DNA of 64,000 nt. Origin: Methylomagnum ishizawai (lineage in GTDB: Bacteria; Pseudomonadota; Gammaproteobacteria; Methylococcales; Methylococcaceae). Below are positions 17,509 through 28,825 of the stretch, in pieces. The stretch spans positions 950,501 through 1,014,500 of the forward strand of contig NZ_AP019783.1 in the NCBI RefSeq assembly GCF_019670005.1, given 5' to 3'. The notes beneath the pieces are model-generated. The model was not told the DNA's origin, did no database searches, and saw only the letters and a program-made list of their open reading frames with translations. The translations under genes were made by a program, and so were the position numbers. How positions within the stretch are numbered: the first letter of the stretch is position 1; each line of letters opens with the position of its first letter.

Positions 17509-17919
17509 ATGAATCATCAAAATAGGCAAGGCCGGGATGGGAAGCCCTCGCCCGGCGCGCCGCCAGGCCGCACGCAGGCGGATACCCTGGAAACCTCGGC
17601 ATATTTATTCGCCTTGGCGGGACGCGGGGCTTTGGGGATTATCGAATTGGTCCACGCGGTGGAGCATCTTAACGCCGAAAACCAAATCCATGGGGCCATA
17701 GCCTTATATCGGCTGTGGCTGGAAAACACCCTGTCGCCTTTATCCCACGCGATTTATTGCAACCTGGGGGACGCGTTGGAACGCATCGGGGACGAGGCCG
17801 GGGCCGAGCGGGCGTACCGCGATGCCTTGGCGCGGAAGCCGGATTTCGAGCAGGCCAAGGCCAAACTGGTGGCTTTGTTGGCGCGCTTGGGCCACGACGA
17901 CAAAGCCGGTGCCGTGTGA
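17509..17919 (+). CDS. TPR protein, resembling the N-terminal part of SPINDLY-type proteins
   Basis: The 136-residue product starts at the ATG at 17509, preceded by GGGGAATT. It contains [39 protein letters not shown] and [20 protein letters not shown], one or two tetratricopeptide units. The phrase around LYRLWLEN is familiar from SPINDLY-family O-GlcNAc-transferase-like proteins, in which it precedes a catalytic domain; that domain is missing here. It is either a stand-alone adaptor or a truncated relic. It lies 124 bp upstream of sucC. Confidence 0.55.
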   Translation: MNHQNRQGRDGKPSPGAPPGRTQADTLETSAYLFALAGRGALGIIELVHAVEHLNAENQIHGAIALYRLWLENTLSPLSHAIYCNLGDALERIGDEAGAERAYRDALARKPDFEQAKAKLVALLARLGHDDKAGAV

Positions 17920-18043
17920 GCGTCCGCCATCGACCACGCGCCGCCATCACTCGCTAGAATACCCCTCAATCCCGAACGGACCGGACCGGCCTAGCCGCTC
18001 CGTCCGCCGGGCCGGATTCAGCTTCCGAGACGGAGTATTCCCA

Positions 18044-19200
18044 ATGAACTTACATGAATATCAAGCCAAGCAGTTGTTCGCGGCCTACGGCATTCCCGTG
18101 CCCCAGGGCCAGCCCGCCACCAGCGGCCAGGCCGCCGTGGAGGCCGCGCAAGCCCTGGGCGGCGGACGCTGGGTCGTGAAGGCCCAGGTCCATAGCGGCG
18201 GACGCGGCAAGGCGGGCGGCGTGGCGCTGGTCGACAGCCTGGACGCGGTGCGGGCCGCCGCCGAGCGCCTGCTGGGTGCGCGCCTGACCACGATCCAGAC
18301 CGGACCTGGCGGTTTGCCCATCAACGCCGTGCTGGTCGAGGAGGTCCGCCCCCTGGCCCGCGAGCTTTATCTGAGCGCCCTGGTGGATCGCGGCACGGCC
18401 CGGGTGTTGTTCATGGCGTCCTCTGCGGGCGGCATGGATATCGAGGAAGTCGCGGCCCACACTCCCGAACAAATCCTCACCTGCACCGCCGACCCCGCCG
18501 CCGGTATCCAGCCCTATCAATGCCGCGACTTGGCCTTCGCCATGGGCTTGGACGCCGCCCAGGCCGGGATGCTGACCAAAATCATGCAGGCCATGTACCG
18601 CCTGCTGCTGGACCAGGATTTGAGCCAGATCGAAATCAATCCGCTGGTCGTGACCGGCGACGGCCAGTTGATGGCGCTCGACGCCAAGATCAACATCGAC
18701 GACAACGCCTTGTTCGCCCACCCGGACCTGACCGCCATGCGCGATGTCTCCCAGGAAGACGCCACCGAAACCGCCGCCCGCCAGCACGACTTGAGCTATG
18801 TCACCCTCGACGGCAATATCGGCTGCATGGTGAACGGGGCCGGGTTGGCGATGGCGACGGTGGATGTCATCCAACTTTACGGCGGCAAACCCGCCAACTT
18901 CCTGGATGTGGGCGGCGGCACCACGGCGGCGAAGGTGGCCGAAGCCTTCAAGCTGATTTTGGCCGACAGCAAGGTCAAGGCGGTACTCATCAACATCTTC
19001 GGCGGCATCGTGCGTTGCAACCTGATCGCCGAGGGCGTGATCGCCGCCGTGACCGAGGTGGGCGTGAAGGTGCCGGTGGTGGTGCGGCTCGAAGGCACCA
19101 ATGCCGCGGAAGGCCGGGCCTTGCTGGAACAATCGGGGCTGGCGGTATTGACGGCGGGCGATTTGGACGAGGCGGCGAAAAAGGCGGTGGAGGCTGCGCA

Positions 19201-19204
<4 letters not shown>
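18044..19204 (+). CDS. sucC: Succinate-CoA ligase, beta subunit
   Basis: The 386-residue protein starts [20 protein letters not shown] (ATP-grasp domain) and includes [42 protein letters not shown] and [16 protein letters not shown]. The last motif and the ending are typical of SucC rather than the malate thiokinase subunit MtkA. With SucD it interconverts succinyl-CoA and succinate with nucleotide phosphorylation. Its stop overlaps the sucD start by four bases. Confidence 0.93.
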
Positions 19205-20070
<866 letters not shown>

Positions 20071-20140
20071 ATCCAACGGAAGCGCGGCCCTTGTTCCGCG
20101 CTGATGGCTCGAACTAATTCGCGGCGGACGGGGAAACGGA

Positions 20141-20695
20141 TTATCCTCCCCGCATCCGCCGCGGATCCGGCCCAATATCCTCCATCCTGAACTCGAACCC
20201 CCCCTTCCGCCGGTCCTCGAAAAAGAACCGCAAGGCCCGGTGGACCGTCTCGAACGAGATTTCGTCCCAGGGAATCTCCTCCTCCCGGAACAAGCGCACC
20301 TCCAGGCTTTCCTCCCCGGCGGCGTAGCGCTCCGCCACCATGTTCGCCCGGAAGAAGGCGTAGACCTGCGAGATATGCGGCAGGCTGAACAGGGTATACA
20401 AAGGCTCCAGTTCCACCTCGACCGTGGCCTCCTCCCAAGCCTCGCGGCGGGCGGCCTCGGCCAGGGTCTCGCCCAACTCCATGAAACCGGCGGGCAGGGT
20501 CCAGAATCCCAGGCGCGGCTCGATGGCCCGCCGGCACAGCAACACCCGGTCGCCCCACACCGGGATGCAACCGGCGATCATCTTGGGATTCTGGTAATGG
20601 ATGCTGCCGCAAGCGCCGCAGATATGCCGGAGGCGGTCGTCGCCCTGGGGAATGCTTTGATGCAGCGGACCGCCGCAGTGCGTGCAAAATTTCAT
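20141..20695 (-). CDS. Nudix hydrolase with N-terminal zinc ribbon
   Basis: The 184-residue protein starts with a zinc ribbon (MKFCTHCGGPLHQSI, then CGACGSIHYQNPK) followed by a Nudix box, GFMELGETLAEAARREAWEE (about residues 69-88). The ribbon-plus-Nudix order resembles NudC/NadM-type pyrophosphohydrolases but is shorter. The substrate is probably a nucleoside diphosphate derivative; it cannot be named. It lies downstream of rsd on the same strand. Confidence 0.82.
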   Translation of the reverse strand: MKFCTHCGGPLHQSIPQGDDRLRHICGACGSIHYQNPKMIAGCIPVWGDRVLLCRRAIEPRLGFWTLPAGFMELGETLAEAARREAWEEATVEVELEPLYTLFSLPHISQVYAFFRANMVAERYAAGEESLEVRLFREEEIPWDEISFETVHRALRFFFEDRRKGGFEFRMEDIGPDPRRMRGG

Positions 20696-20742
20696 GGGGG
20701 ATGCCGTGGGGGGCCGGGCGCGGAACCGCCTGGGGGCCGGGG

Positions 20743-21180
20743 TTACGAGATCATGACCGCGAGCAACTGGTCTTCCAGGTCGTTGCGCAACACCAGTTCC
20801 TCGCCGAGTTTGGACAGGTCTTCCGCCAGGTGTTCGCGCAGGGCTTCGCCGCTGAGTTTTTCGTATTTGTCGTTGAAATCCACGGCGGTGCCGGTGGCTT
20901 GGACGATGCGGGGATAGATTTTCTCCGCCGCCTGGAGGATCCGGCCCCGCCGTTCGCTGCCGTCGGTCAGGCGTTGATAAATGCCGAAATGGCCCAGCGA
21001 GATGTAATCGACCAGGAGGCCGCAGAATTCCTGGATTTTGATATCCAGCGGCTCCCCGGAGGCGAAGGGCTGCATCCCGCTGAGGGCGCAATACTGCGAC
21101 CACAGTTGCTGGCGTTCTTCCAATAATTCCTGGATCAATTGGCCGGTGTTGTGCCGACGCTCTTGGAGGGTCTGGTTCAT
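20743..21180 (-). CDS. rsd: Rsd/AlgQ family anti-sigma-70 factor
   Basis: The 145-residue all-helical protein matches Rsd/AlgQ: LLEERQQLWSQYCALSGMQP near the N-terminus, then KIQEFCGLLVDYISLGHFGI and YPRIVQATGTAVDFNDKYE. Rsd binds region 4 of sigma-70 in stationary phase and favours alternative sigma factors; AlgQ has a related regulatory role in Pseudomonas. The length is slightly below the E. coli protein. Confidence 0.88.
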   Translation of the reverse strand: MNQTLQERRHNTGQLIQELLEERQQLWSQYCALSGMQPFASGEPLDIKIQEFCGLLVDYISLGHFGIYQRLTDGSERRGRILQAAEKIYPRIVQATGTAVDFNDKYEKLSGEALREHLAEDLSKLGEELVLRNDLEDQLLAVMIS

Positions 21181-21405
21181 CGTCGTACCTTGCTGGGTCT
21201 TGAGCCCCTGGGCGCGGGGCTGTGGGGTTCGCCGCCGGATCGGGCCGGACTCGTTGTTGGGATTGGGGGGTGGCGGGATGGGCCAAGCCCGGCAACCGCA
21301 GATATTATGCCATCTTCCGCGCGGGTGGAGAGGCGGTGCCGGACGGGGCGGGAAGGGGGATGCCCGGAGCCCCCTGCCAAGACGCCGGGGCGGGGCCGGT
21401 CCGGG

Positions 21406-22359
21406 TTATTCGGGCGTGGATTCCTGGCCGGGCGGGGCCGGGGTCAGCGACATGAGGAATTCGGCCACCGATTGCGGGCGCTGTTCCGGGTGGATTTCCA
21501 TGGCCCAATCGATGGCTTCCAGCCAGATCGGGGAATAGCGCCGCCGGTACGCCTTCGCCGCCGGGACCAGGATATCGCGCTCGGCCCGCTCGGGGGCGGA
21601 GGGTGGGAACGTCCCGTCCAGGCACATCCGTATGGTGGCCCCGAGCGCGTAGAGGTCGCTCCAAGGGCCGAGCATCCCGTCCTGGTCGTATTGCTCGATG
21701 GGCGAGAAGCCATTGCTCAGCACCTTGCCGATCCGGCTGCGCTCCTCGTAGGGATAGGGCTGGCAGGCGCCGAAATCCAATAGCAAGGGATCGCCGCCGG
21801 AACGGATCAGGATGTTGTGGGGCTTGATATCGAGGTGCAGCAGGCCGTTGTTGTGGATGGTGCGCACCCCGTCCAGCAGCGGCAGGAACACCATGGTCAG
21901 GAATTGTTCGCTCACCCCGCCTTTCTTTTCCTTCAGCAGGTAATCGCCCAAGACCTTGCCGTACTCGAAGGTCATCACCAGATAGACGGTGGCGTTGGCG
22001 CGGAAGAAATTCAGCACCTCGACGATGTTGCGGTGCTTGAGCCGGGTCAGCACCTTGGCCTCCTCCAGGAACAACTGGCGGCCCCGGATGAAGGCGCGGC
22101 GGGCGTCCTCGCTGATGGGGACGACTTCGAGCTGGCCGTTGCGGTGGGCGAGGCGGCGCGGCAGGTATTCCTTGATGGCGACCTGGGTTTGGTCCTCGAA
22201 TTGGCGGGCCAGGTAGACCGAGCTGAAACCGCCGCCCGCCAAGGGACGTTCGATGATGTATTGGTCGATCAAGGTGCCGGGTTCCAGGAAATAGGACGCC
22301 GCCCGCGGTTCCGTTGGCTCCGGTTTCCCCTCTGTCGTGCCGAACAATGGTTTTCTCAT
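21406..22359 (-). CDS. Serine/threonine protein kinase
   Basis: The 317-residue protein has the kinase landmarks in order: glycine loop ERPLAGGGFSSVYLA, the VAIK lysine, catalytic loop LLHLDIKPHNILI (HLD replacing HRD), DFG in LLLDFGACQPYP and a conserved APE-like region around GFSPIEQYD. There is no membrane segment or sensory domain, so it is a soluble kinase. The start at 22359 (MRKPLFGTTEG) is the most compact; in-frame starts at 22380 and 22419 are possible. It is divergent from yicC, with only 53 bp between the starts. Confidence 0.85.
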   Translation of the reverse strand: MRKPLFGTTEGKPEPTEPRAASYFLEPGTLIDQYIIERPLAGGGFSSVYLARQFEDQTQVAIKEYLPRRLAHRNGQLEVVPISEDARRAFIRGRQLFLEEAKVLTRLKHRNIVEVLNFFRANATVYLVMTFEYGKVLGDYLLKEKKGGVSEQFLTMVFLPLLDGVRTIHNNGLLHLDIKPHNILIRSGGDPLLLDFGACQPYPYEERSRIGKVLSNGFSPIEQYDQDGMLGPWSDLYALGATIRMCLDGTFPPSAPERAERDILVPAAKAYRRRYSPIWLEAIDWAMEIHPEQRPQSVAEFLMSLTPAPPGQESTPE

Positions 22360-22412
22360 GGGCGGATTTCGGCTTACCATCAATGCTTTCAATCCGCGAA
22401 GTATAAACAACA

Positions 22413-23282
22413 ATGACACACAGCATGACGGCTTTTGCCGGGGCCGAACGCGAGGTCCAAGGATGGCGCTTCGCCTGGGAACTGCGCTCGGTCAACCACC
22501 GCTATCTTGATGTCGCCCTTAGGCTGCCGGACGCCTTGCGCTTCCTGGAGCCCGAGGCCCGCAACCGCATCGCCGGGCGGATCAAGCGGGGCCGGGTCGA
22601 TGCCACCCTGTCCTGGAAGAAGACCGAACAGGGCGAGGCGGCGATCCACGTCAACCGCGCCCTGGTGGCGCAATTGCTGGCGGCGGCCCGCGAGGTGGAG
22701 GCATTGGGCGGTGCCGCCTTGTCCGGCTTCAACGCCTTCGAGGTGCTGAAATGGCCCGGCGCCCTGCACGAACCCGAGGCCGACCGCGAGGCGCTGGCGG
22801 CGGCGGTGTTGGACCTGCTGGCCGAAGCCTTGGACAAGATGGTGGCGGGGCGCGGGGCCGAGGGCCGCTTGCTGGCCGGGTTCATCGAGGAGCGCTGCCT
22901 GAAGATGAAGGAACAGGTCGGCGCGGCGCGGGCGCGGTTGCCGGAGGTGTTGCAGGCCATGCGGCAGAAGGTGGTGGCGCGGCTACAGGAAGTCGCCGCC
23001 AATCCCGACGCCGACCGGCTGGAACAGGAATTAGTCTATCTGGCGCAGAAGCTGGACGTGGCCGAGGAACTGGACCGGCTGGGGGCGCATATCGACGAGG
23101 TGCTGCGGACCTTGAAGCAGAAAGAGCCGGTCGGGCGGCGGCTGGATTTCCTGCTGCAAGAACTCAACCGCGAGGCCAATACCCTGGGCTCGAAATCGGC
23201 GGATGCCGAAACCACCCGCGCCTCGGTGGAGATGAAGGTGTTGATCGAGCAGATGCGGGAGCAGATACAGAACATTGAATAG
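22413..23282 (+). CDS. yicC: YicC/YloC-family endoribonuclease
   Basis: The 289-residue protein begins MTHSMTAFAGAEREVQGWRF, has ELRSVNHRYLDVALRLPD (conserved in the family), a long helical centre and the conserved C-terminal DUF1732 segment LDFLLQELNREANTLGSKSA. Family members are endoribonucleases involved in RNA turnover. gmk, its usual neighbour, is not present downstream. Confidence 0.9.
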   Translation: MTHSMTAFAGAEREVQGWRFAWELRSVNHRYLDVALRLPDALRFLEPEARNRIAGRIKRGRVDATLSWKKTEQGEAAIHVNRALVAQLLAAAREVEALGGAALSGFNAFEVLKWPGALHEPEADREALAAAVLDLLAEALDKMVAGRGAEGRLLAGFIEERCLKMKEQVGAARARLPEVLQAMRQKVVARLQEVAANPDADRLEQELVYLAQKLDVAEELDRLGAHIDEVLRTLKQKEPVGRRLDFLLQELNREANTLGSKSADAETTRASVEMKVLIEQMREQIQNIE

Positions 23283-23321
23283 CCTTTCATCCCATTCCAT
23301 GCCGTCCCACTTTGCCCCCGG

Positions 23322-23345
23322 AAGCCGCTAACCACGCGGCTTTCT
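23322..23345 (+). terminator. Terminator after yicC
   Basis: AAGCCGC-TAACCAC-GCGGCTT followed by TCTT lies about 40 bp past the yicC stop. The stem is 7 bp and the T-tract is short. Confidence 0.55.
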
Positions 23346-23367
23346 TCATGTTTTGATGTGGTGAGTT

Positions 23368-23679
23368 GTGGCGATGGCGAAGCTGGCCGATGAATGCTTC
23401 GAGCGCATGATCCTGGGGCGCTGGAAATATCCCAGCATCGTGCGGAGCCGGATCGACAAGGACATCAAGCCGAGCATCGGGCGCTTGCGGGTGGAGGACG
23501 TGAAGCCCCTGCACATCGACGCCATGTTGCAGAAGATTGTGAAGCGCGGTGCGCCGACCATCGTCGATAGCGTGCCAAGCCACGGGCGAGCCACCACCCC
23601 TGGAAATTCAACATCGTTTGATCTTTGGCAAACCCCGGCGGACGGCGGAGCGGGGCAAAGGTCCGAACCGGCTGTGTGA
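23368..23679 (+). pseudogene. Remnant of a tyrosine-recombinase-type integrase
   Basis: Residues 1-68 of the frame, from KLADECFERMILGRWKYPS to DAMLQKIVKRGAPTIV, match the SAM-like core-binding domain of phage/island integrases. After GAPTIVDSV the similarity stops, and the following 35 residues are low-quality sequence up to the stop. The catalytic domain with its Arg-His-Arg-Tyr residues is missing and cannot be found in any nearby frame. It is a truncated relic of an integrated element between yicC and the next gene. Confidence 0.65.
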
Positions 23680-23764
23680 TTTGCCGCGCCGTTTCCCTGC
23701 CGGGCCGATTGGACATACTTATAGGCCGCCAAGGGTTCGGTCTATGCGTACACGGGAGGTTTCC

Positions 23765-24595
23765 ATGCGCGTCATGCGCCCCGGTTTGGGGCTGGTTTTG
23801 GGATTCATGGCGGGGCTATCCGGTTGCGCCTCGCTGTCCGGCGTGGTCGCCGAGCGGGTCGGGGACAGGCGGGTCGAATACGCCTTGGTCCGCCACGGTG
23901 CCCCCGCCGTGGTATTCGAGAATGGCTTGGGCGGCGGGCTGGACTGGTGGGCCAAGGTGTTTCCCGAAGCCGCCCAAGTTACCACCGCTTTCGCCTATAA
24001 CCGCCCCGGTACCGGGCGCAGCGACCCCGTGTCCACGCCCAGGGATGGCGCCCATGTGGTGGACGAGCTTCGCGCCTTGTTGCGCGACTTGGGGGTGGGG
24101 CCGCCCTATATCCTGGTCGGCCATTCGCTGGGCGGGCTTTATATGCAGTATTTCGCCCGGCGTTATCCCGGCGAGGCCGCCGCCTTGGTGCTGGTGGATT
24201 CCACCCACCCGGACCAACTCAAGGGCCAAGGCGCACCGGAGCATTGGCCCCGGTGGTTCCGCTGGCTATTCGATCTGGGGGCGTCGGCGTCCACCCAGGC
24301 GGAACTGGCCGCCATCGATCCCACCGGCGAGGCGGTGCTGGCCCTGCCCGCGCCGTCCGGCCTGCCGGTGAGGGTGCTGAGCGCCACCGGACCCAAGGAC
24401 GCCGATACGGCCTTGGCCCGCGACGTCTTGGAAAAGCGCAAGGATATCGTCCGGCTGTTTCCCGGAGCCGAGCAGGTTTGGGTGGATTCGGGGCATGGCA
24501 TTCCGCTGGAAAAGCCCGGAGCGGTGGTCGCAACGATCCGGCAAGCGCTCGCCAGGGCCAAGGTTCCGTCTCCGGGGCCGCCGCCCGGTCGATAG
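23765..24595 (+). CDS. Alpha/beta hydrolase, predicted lipoprotein
   Basis: The 276-residue protein has a lipoprotein signal (GLVLGFMAGLSGCASLSG, lipobox Cys about 21) and a classic alpha/beta hydrolase domain: FENGLGGGLDWW (oxyanion), RPGTGRSDP, nucleophile elbow LVGHSLGGLYMQYFARR (Ser about 121) and a C-terminal VDSGHGIPLEKP histidine. It is likely an envelope-anchored serine hydrolase with unknown substrate. The ATG at 23765 follows GGGAGG at good spacing, better than the upstream in-frame ATG at 23744. Confidence 0.8.
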   Translation: MRVMRPGLGLVLGFMAGLSGCASLSGVVAERVGDRRVEYALVRHGAPAVVFENGLGGGLDWWAKVFPEAAQVTTAFAYNRPGTGRSDPVSTPRDGAHVVDELRALLRDLGVGPPYILVGHSLGGLYMQYFARRYPGEAAALVLVDSTHPDQLKGQGAPEHWPRWFRWLFDLGASASTQAELAAIDPTGEAVLALPAPSGLPVRVLSATGPKDADTALARDVLEKRKDIVRLFPGAEQVWVDSGHGIPLEKPGAVVATIRQALARAKVPSPGPPPGR

Positions 24596-24668
24596 CGCCG
24601 CGCCGAAAATGCTAAGATTCGCCACTTTTCCAAGCTAAATCAATCACCGCAAGAGGTTATCCGCCACC

Positions 24669-25415
24669 ATGGCAGGTCATAGCAAATGGGCCAATATCCA
24701 GCATCGCAAAGGGGCGCAGGACGCCCGCCGCGGCAAATTGTTCACCAAGCTGATCCGCGAAATCACCGTCGCGGCCCGTACCGGCGGCGGCGATCCGGGC
24801 AATAATCCCAGGCTCCGCGCCGTGATGGACAAGGCGCTCACCGCCAATATGTCCAAGGACACCATCGAACGCGCCATCAAGAAGGGCACCGGCGCGGGCG
24901 GCACCGACAATTACGACGAGGTGCGCTACGAGGGCTACGGCCCCGGCGGCATCGCGGTCATGGTCGATTGCCTCACCGACAACCGCAACCGCACCGTGGG
25001 CGAAGTGCGCCACGCCTTCACCAAGATCGGCGGCAACCTGGGCACCGATGGTTCGGTGGCCTATCTGTTCAGCAAGGTCGGCGTCATCGGCTTCGCGCCG
25101 GGGGTGGACGAGGACCGTTTGATGGAAGCCGCCCTCGAAGCGGGCGCGGACGATGTCGTCCCCAACGAGGATCGGTCGGTGGACGTGCTGACCGGCCCCG
25201 AGTCGTTCGAGGCCGTGCGCGATGCCTTGGCCGCCGCCGGGTTCAAGCCCGACACCGCCGAAGTCACCATGCGGGCCAGCACCAGCGTGGCCCTGGGCCA
25301 GGAAGACGCCGAGAAGATGATCCGTTTGTTGGAGCGGCTGGAGGATTTGGACGATGTGCAGAATGTCTATTCCAACGCCGATATCAGCGAGGATATCCTC
25401 GCCAAGCTGGCCTGA
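24669..25415 (+). CDS. yebC: YebC/PmpR-family regulatory protein
   Basis: The 248-residue protein begins [20 protein letters not shown], the unmistakable YebC N-terminus, and continues with [31 protein letters not shown] and the C-terminal [19 protein letters not shown]. YebC proteins act as transcriptional regulators in some bacteria and, in recent work, as factors that rescue ribosomes at difficult sequences. It is the first gene of the run that continues into ruvC, nine bases downstream, an arrangement widespread in proteobacteria. Confidence 0.95.
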   Translation: MAGHSKWANIQHRKGAQDARRGKLFTKLIREITVAARTGGGDPGNNPRLRAVMDKALTANMSKDTIERAIKKGTGAGGTDNYDEVRYEGYGPGGIAVMVDCLTDNRNRTVGEVRHAFTKIGGNLGTDGSVAYLFSKVGVIGFAPGVDEDRLMEAALEAGADDVVPNEDRSVDVLTGPESFEAVRDALAAAGFKPDTAEVTMRASTSVALGQEDAEKMIRLLERLEDLDDVQNVYSNADISEDILAKLA

Positions 25416-25424
25416 GGCGCGGTT

Positions 25425-25931
25425 ATGAGCAGCGTCCTGGGCGTGGACCCCGGTTCGCGTTGCACCGGCTATGGCATCATCCACGATGGCCCCAAGGGTC
25501 CGGTGCTGGTGACTTACGGCACCATCCGCACCGAATCCGACAATTTCCCCGAGCGCCTCAAGCAGATTTACGACGGGATTTACCGGGTCGCCAAGGAATT
25601 CCGCCCCCAGGAATTCGCCATCGAGCAGGTTTTCATGTCCAAGAACGCCGATTCGGCTTTGAAATTGGGCCAGGCCCGCGGCGCCGCGATTTGTGGCGGC
25701 TTGTCGGCGGGCCTGCCGGTCTACGAATACGCCGCCCGCGCCGTCAAGCTGGCCTTGGTCGGCAAGGGCAGCGCCGAGAAATCCCAGGTGCAACACATGG
25801 TCCGCTTCCTGTTGGGCGTGAGCGAAGTCCTGCCCGCCGATGCCAGCGACGCGTTGGGCGTGGCGATGTGCCATATCCACACCCGGCAAACCCATAAGCG
25901 CATGGCCTTGCCGCCGGGAGCGCGGCGATGA
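25425..25931 (+). CDS. ruvC: Holliday junction resolvase RuvC
   Basis: The 168-residue nuclease begins MSSVLGVDPGSRCTGYGI, placing the first catalytic Asp at residue 7. The others are visible in AIEQVFMSKNADSALKLGQA (Glu) and LPADASDALGVAMCH (two Asp). RuvC is a dimeric endonuclease that cuts Holliday junctions. Its stop overlaps the ruvA start (ATGA). Confidence 0.96.
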   Translation: MSSVLGVDPGSRCTGYGIIHDGPKGPVLVTYGTIRTESDNFPERLKQIYDGIYRVAKEFRPQEFAIEQVFMSKNADSALKLGQARGAAICGGLSAGLPVYEYAARAVKLALVGKGSAEKSQVQHMVRFLLGVSEVLPADASDALGVAMCHIHTRQTHKRMALPPGARR

Positions 25932-26524
25932 TCGGGTTCCTGCGCGGGGTGTTGGTGGCGAAGCAGCCGCCGTCCTTGTTGCTGGATGTGCGCGGCGTCG
26001 GCTACGAGGTCGATGCGCCCATGTCCACTTTCTACAAGCTGCCGGAGGTGGGCGGGGAAGTGATGCTCTACACCCATTTGGCGGTGCGCGAGGATGCCCA
26101 TAGCCTGTTCGGGTTCATTTCCGAGGCGGAGCGGACCTTGTTCCGCACGCTGATCAAGGTCAACGGCGTGGGCGCGAAGCTGGCGCTGGGGGTGTTGTCC
26201 GGGCTGAGCGTGGAGGAATTCCACCGCTGCGTGGACAATCAGGACGCGGCCCGCTTGGTGCGCCTGCCCGGCGTCGGCAAGAAGACCGCCGAGCGGCTCC
26301 TGATCGAATTGCGCGACCGGATGCCGACCTTGGCCACGGTGGAATTGCCGGGGGCGGGACGGCTTCCGGCCCCGGTGGCCAGCCCGGTGGACGACGCGCT
26401 CAGCGCGCTTGTCGCCTTGGGTTTCAAGCCGCAGGAGGCGGCGGGCTTGGTGCGCAAGCTCGATGTGGAAGGGAAGCGCAGCGAGGAGATTATCCGGCTG
26501 GCGTTGCAGTCGGCGGCACGGTAG
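25928..26524 (+). CDS. ruvA: Holliday junction branch migration protein RuvA
   Basis: The 198-residue protein starts MIGFLRGVLVAKQPPSLLLD and has the three RuvA domains: OB fold (about 1-63), the tandem helix-hairpin-helix region with LIKVNGVGAKLAL and RLVRLPGVGKKTAERLLIEL, and the flexible C-terminal domain III (VDDALSALVALGFKPQEAA) that touches RuvB. It forms tetramers on the junction. Confidence 0.96.
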   Translation: MIGFLRGVLVAKQPPSLLLDVRGVGYEVDAPMSTFYKLPEVGGEVMLYTHLAVREDAHSLFGFISEAERTLFRTLIKVNGVGAKLALGVLSGLSVEEFHRCVDNQDAARLVRLPGVGKKTAERLLIELRDRMPTLATVELPGAGRLPAPVASPVDDALSALVALGFKPQEAAGLVRKLDVEGKRSEEIIRLALQSAAR

Positions 26525-26611
26525 GGTATTTCGACACTTGAGTGAATCGCCTCCCTTTCATGTTTCATCGGCTAATTCGATTGGATTCCCGGTTGCTTGT
26601 CTAATATCGCC

Positions 26612-27640
26612 ATGCCCACCCCAAGACTCATCAGCCCCGCCGCCACCCGCGAAGAAGACGCCATCGACCGCGCCATCCGTCCCAAGCGCCTCGACGATTA
26701 CATCGGCCAGAAAGCCATGCGCGAGCAACTCGCCATCTTCATCCAGGCCGCTCGGGGCCGGGGCGAGGCGCTCGACCATGTGTTGATCTTCGGCCCGCCC
26801 GGTTTGGGCAAGACTACCCTGGCCAATATCGTCGCCAACGAGATGGGCGTGAACATCCGCCAAACCTCCGGCCCGGTGCTGGAGAAGGCCGGCGATGTGG
26901 CGGCGCTGCTCACCAACCTCGAACCCCGCGATATCCTTTTCATCGACGAAATCCACCGCCTCAGCGCCGTGGTCGAGGAAACGCTGTATCCCGCCATGGA
27001 GGATTACCAAATCGATATCATGATCGGCGAGGGACCGGCGGCGCGCTCGATCAAGCTGGATATTCCGCCGTTCACCCTGGTCGGGGCGACCACGCGGGCC
27101 GGACTGCTGACCTCGCCCCTGCGCGACCGTTTCGGCATCGTCCACCGGCTGGAGTTCTACACCCATGACGAACTGGCCCTGATCGTCGGGCGCTCGGCGC
27201 GGATTTTGGGGATGGACATGAGTCCCGAGGGCGCTTTCGAGATCGCCCGCCGTTCGCGGGGCACGCCGCGCATCGCCAACCGCTTGTTGCGGCGGGTGCG
27301 CGATTTCGCCGAGGTCCGGGCCGATGGCAAGGTCACGGCGGAAGTCGCCGACCAAGCGCTGGATATGCTCAAGGTGGACAAGCACGGCTTCGACGAACTC
27401 GACCGCAGATTGCTCAACACCATCATCGACAAATTCGAGGGCGGGCCGGTGGGTCTCGACAATATCGCCGCCGCCATCGGCGAGGAGCGCGGCACCATCG
27501 AGGACGTGCTGGAACCGTATTTGATCCAGCAGGGCTTCATCATGCGGACCCCGCGTGGACGGATGGCGACCCGCAGCGCGTATTTGCATCTAGGCTTGAA
27601 GCCACCGAAGACGCTGCCGACCCACGAAGAATTGTTTTAA
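26612..27640 (+). CDS. ruvB: Holliday junction branch migration ATPase RuvB
   Basis: The 342-residue AAA+ motor has Walker [20 protein letters not shown], Walker [11 protein letters not shown], sensor [19 protein letters not shown] and the C-terminal winged helix ending in [14 protein letters not shown]. The ATG at 26612 gives the normal N-terminus; an in-frame TTG five codons earlier is less likely. Eighty-seven bases separate it from ruvA, so it may also have its own promoter. Confidence 0.97.
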   Translation: MPTPRLISPAATREEDAIDRAIRPKRLDDYIGQKAMREQLAIFIQAARGRGEALDHVLIFGPPGLGKTTLANIVANEMGVNIRQTSGPVLEKAGDVAALLTNLEPRDILFIDEIHRLSAVVEETLYPAMEDYQIDIMIGEGPAARSIKLDIPPFTLVGATTRAGLLTSPLRDRFGIVHRLEFYTHDELALIVGRSARILGMDMSPEGAFEIARRSRGTPRIANRLLRRVRDFAEVRADGKVTAEVADQALDMLKVDKHGFDELDRRLLNTIIDKFEGGPVGLDNIAAAIGEERGTIEDVLEPYLIQQGFIMRTPRGRMATRSAYLHLGLKPPKTLPTHEELF

Positions 27641-27654
27641 GCGGAATTAAAGCG

Positions 27655-28080
27655 ATGAGCAGGGATCATGACGGCGGGGAAGCGGTGTTCCGCTGGCCCA
27701 TCCGCGTCTATTACGAAGACACCGACGCGGGCGGCGTGGTTTATCACGCCAATTACCTCAAGTTCTTCGAGCGCGCCCGCTGCGAAATGCTGAGGGCCTG
27801 GGGTTTCGAACTGGACGAGTTGCGGGAGCGCGAAGACTTGCTGTTCGTGGTCCGCGCCGTGGAAATCGATTTCCTGCGGCCCGCCAAATTCAACGAACTG
27901 CTGTGCGTGACCACGGAGATCGAGCAGGCCAAGGCCGCCAGCTTGGTGTTCAAGCAAACGGCGTGGCGTGGGGAGGAGGAACTCTGTCGGGCCAAGGTGA
28001 AAGTGGCTTGCCTCGCGGCGGCGGCGTTCCGGCCCAAGCCTTTGCCGGATTCCTTGCTCAGGTGTTTGCGCGGGGATTGA
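27655..28080 (+). CDS. ybgC: Tol-Pal-associated acyl-CoA thioesterase YbgC
   Basis: The 141-residue hotdog-fold enzyme shows the 4HBT-type motif RVYYEDTDAGGVVYHANYLK with the catalytic Asp, then FFERARCEMLRAWGFE. YbgC hydrolyses short-chain or phospholipid-related acyl-CoA and is linked to phospholipid metabolism. It begins 14 bp after ruvB and precedes tolQ, the canonical order in gammaproteobacteria. Confidence 0.93.
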   Translation: MSRDHDGGEAVFRWPIRVYYEDTDAGGVVYHANYLKFFERARCEMLRAWGFELDELREREDLLFVVRAVEIDFLRPAKFNELLCVTTEIEQAKAASLVFKQTAWRGEEELCRAKVKVACLAAAAFRPKPLPDSLLRCLRGD

Positions 28081-28147
28081 GTCCTGGTTTTTTCCAAGCT
28101 TTGGCGTCCCCGCGACCGGGGTATGTTTGAACCGATCTGGAGTTTCG

Positions 28148-28821
<674 letters not shown>

Positions 28822-28825
<4 letters not shown>

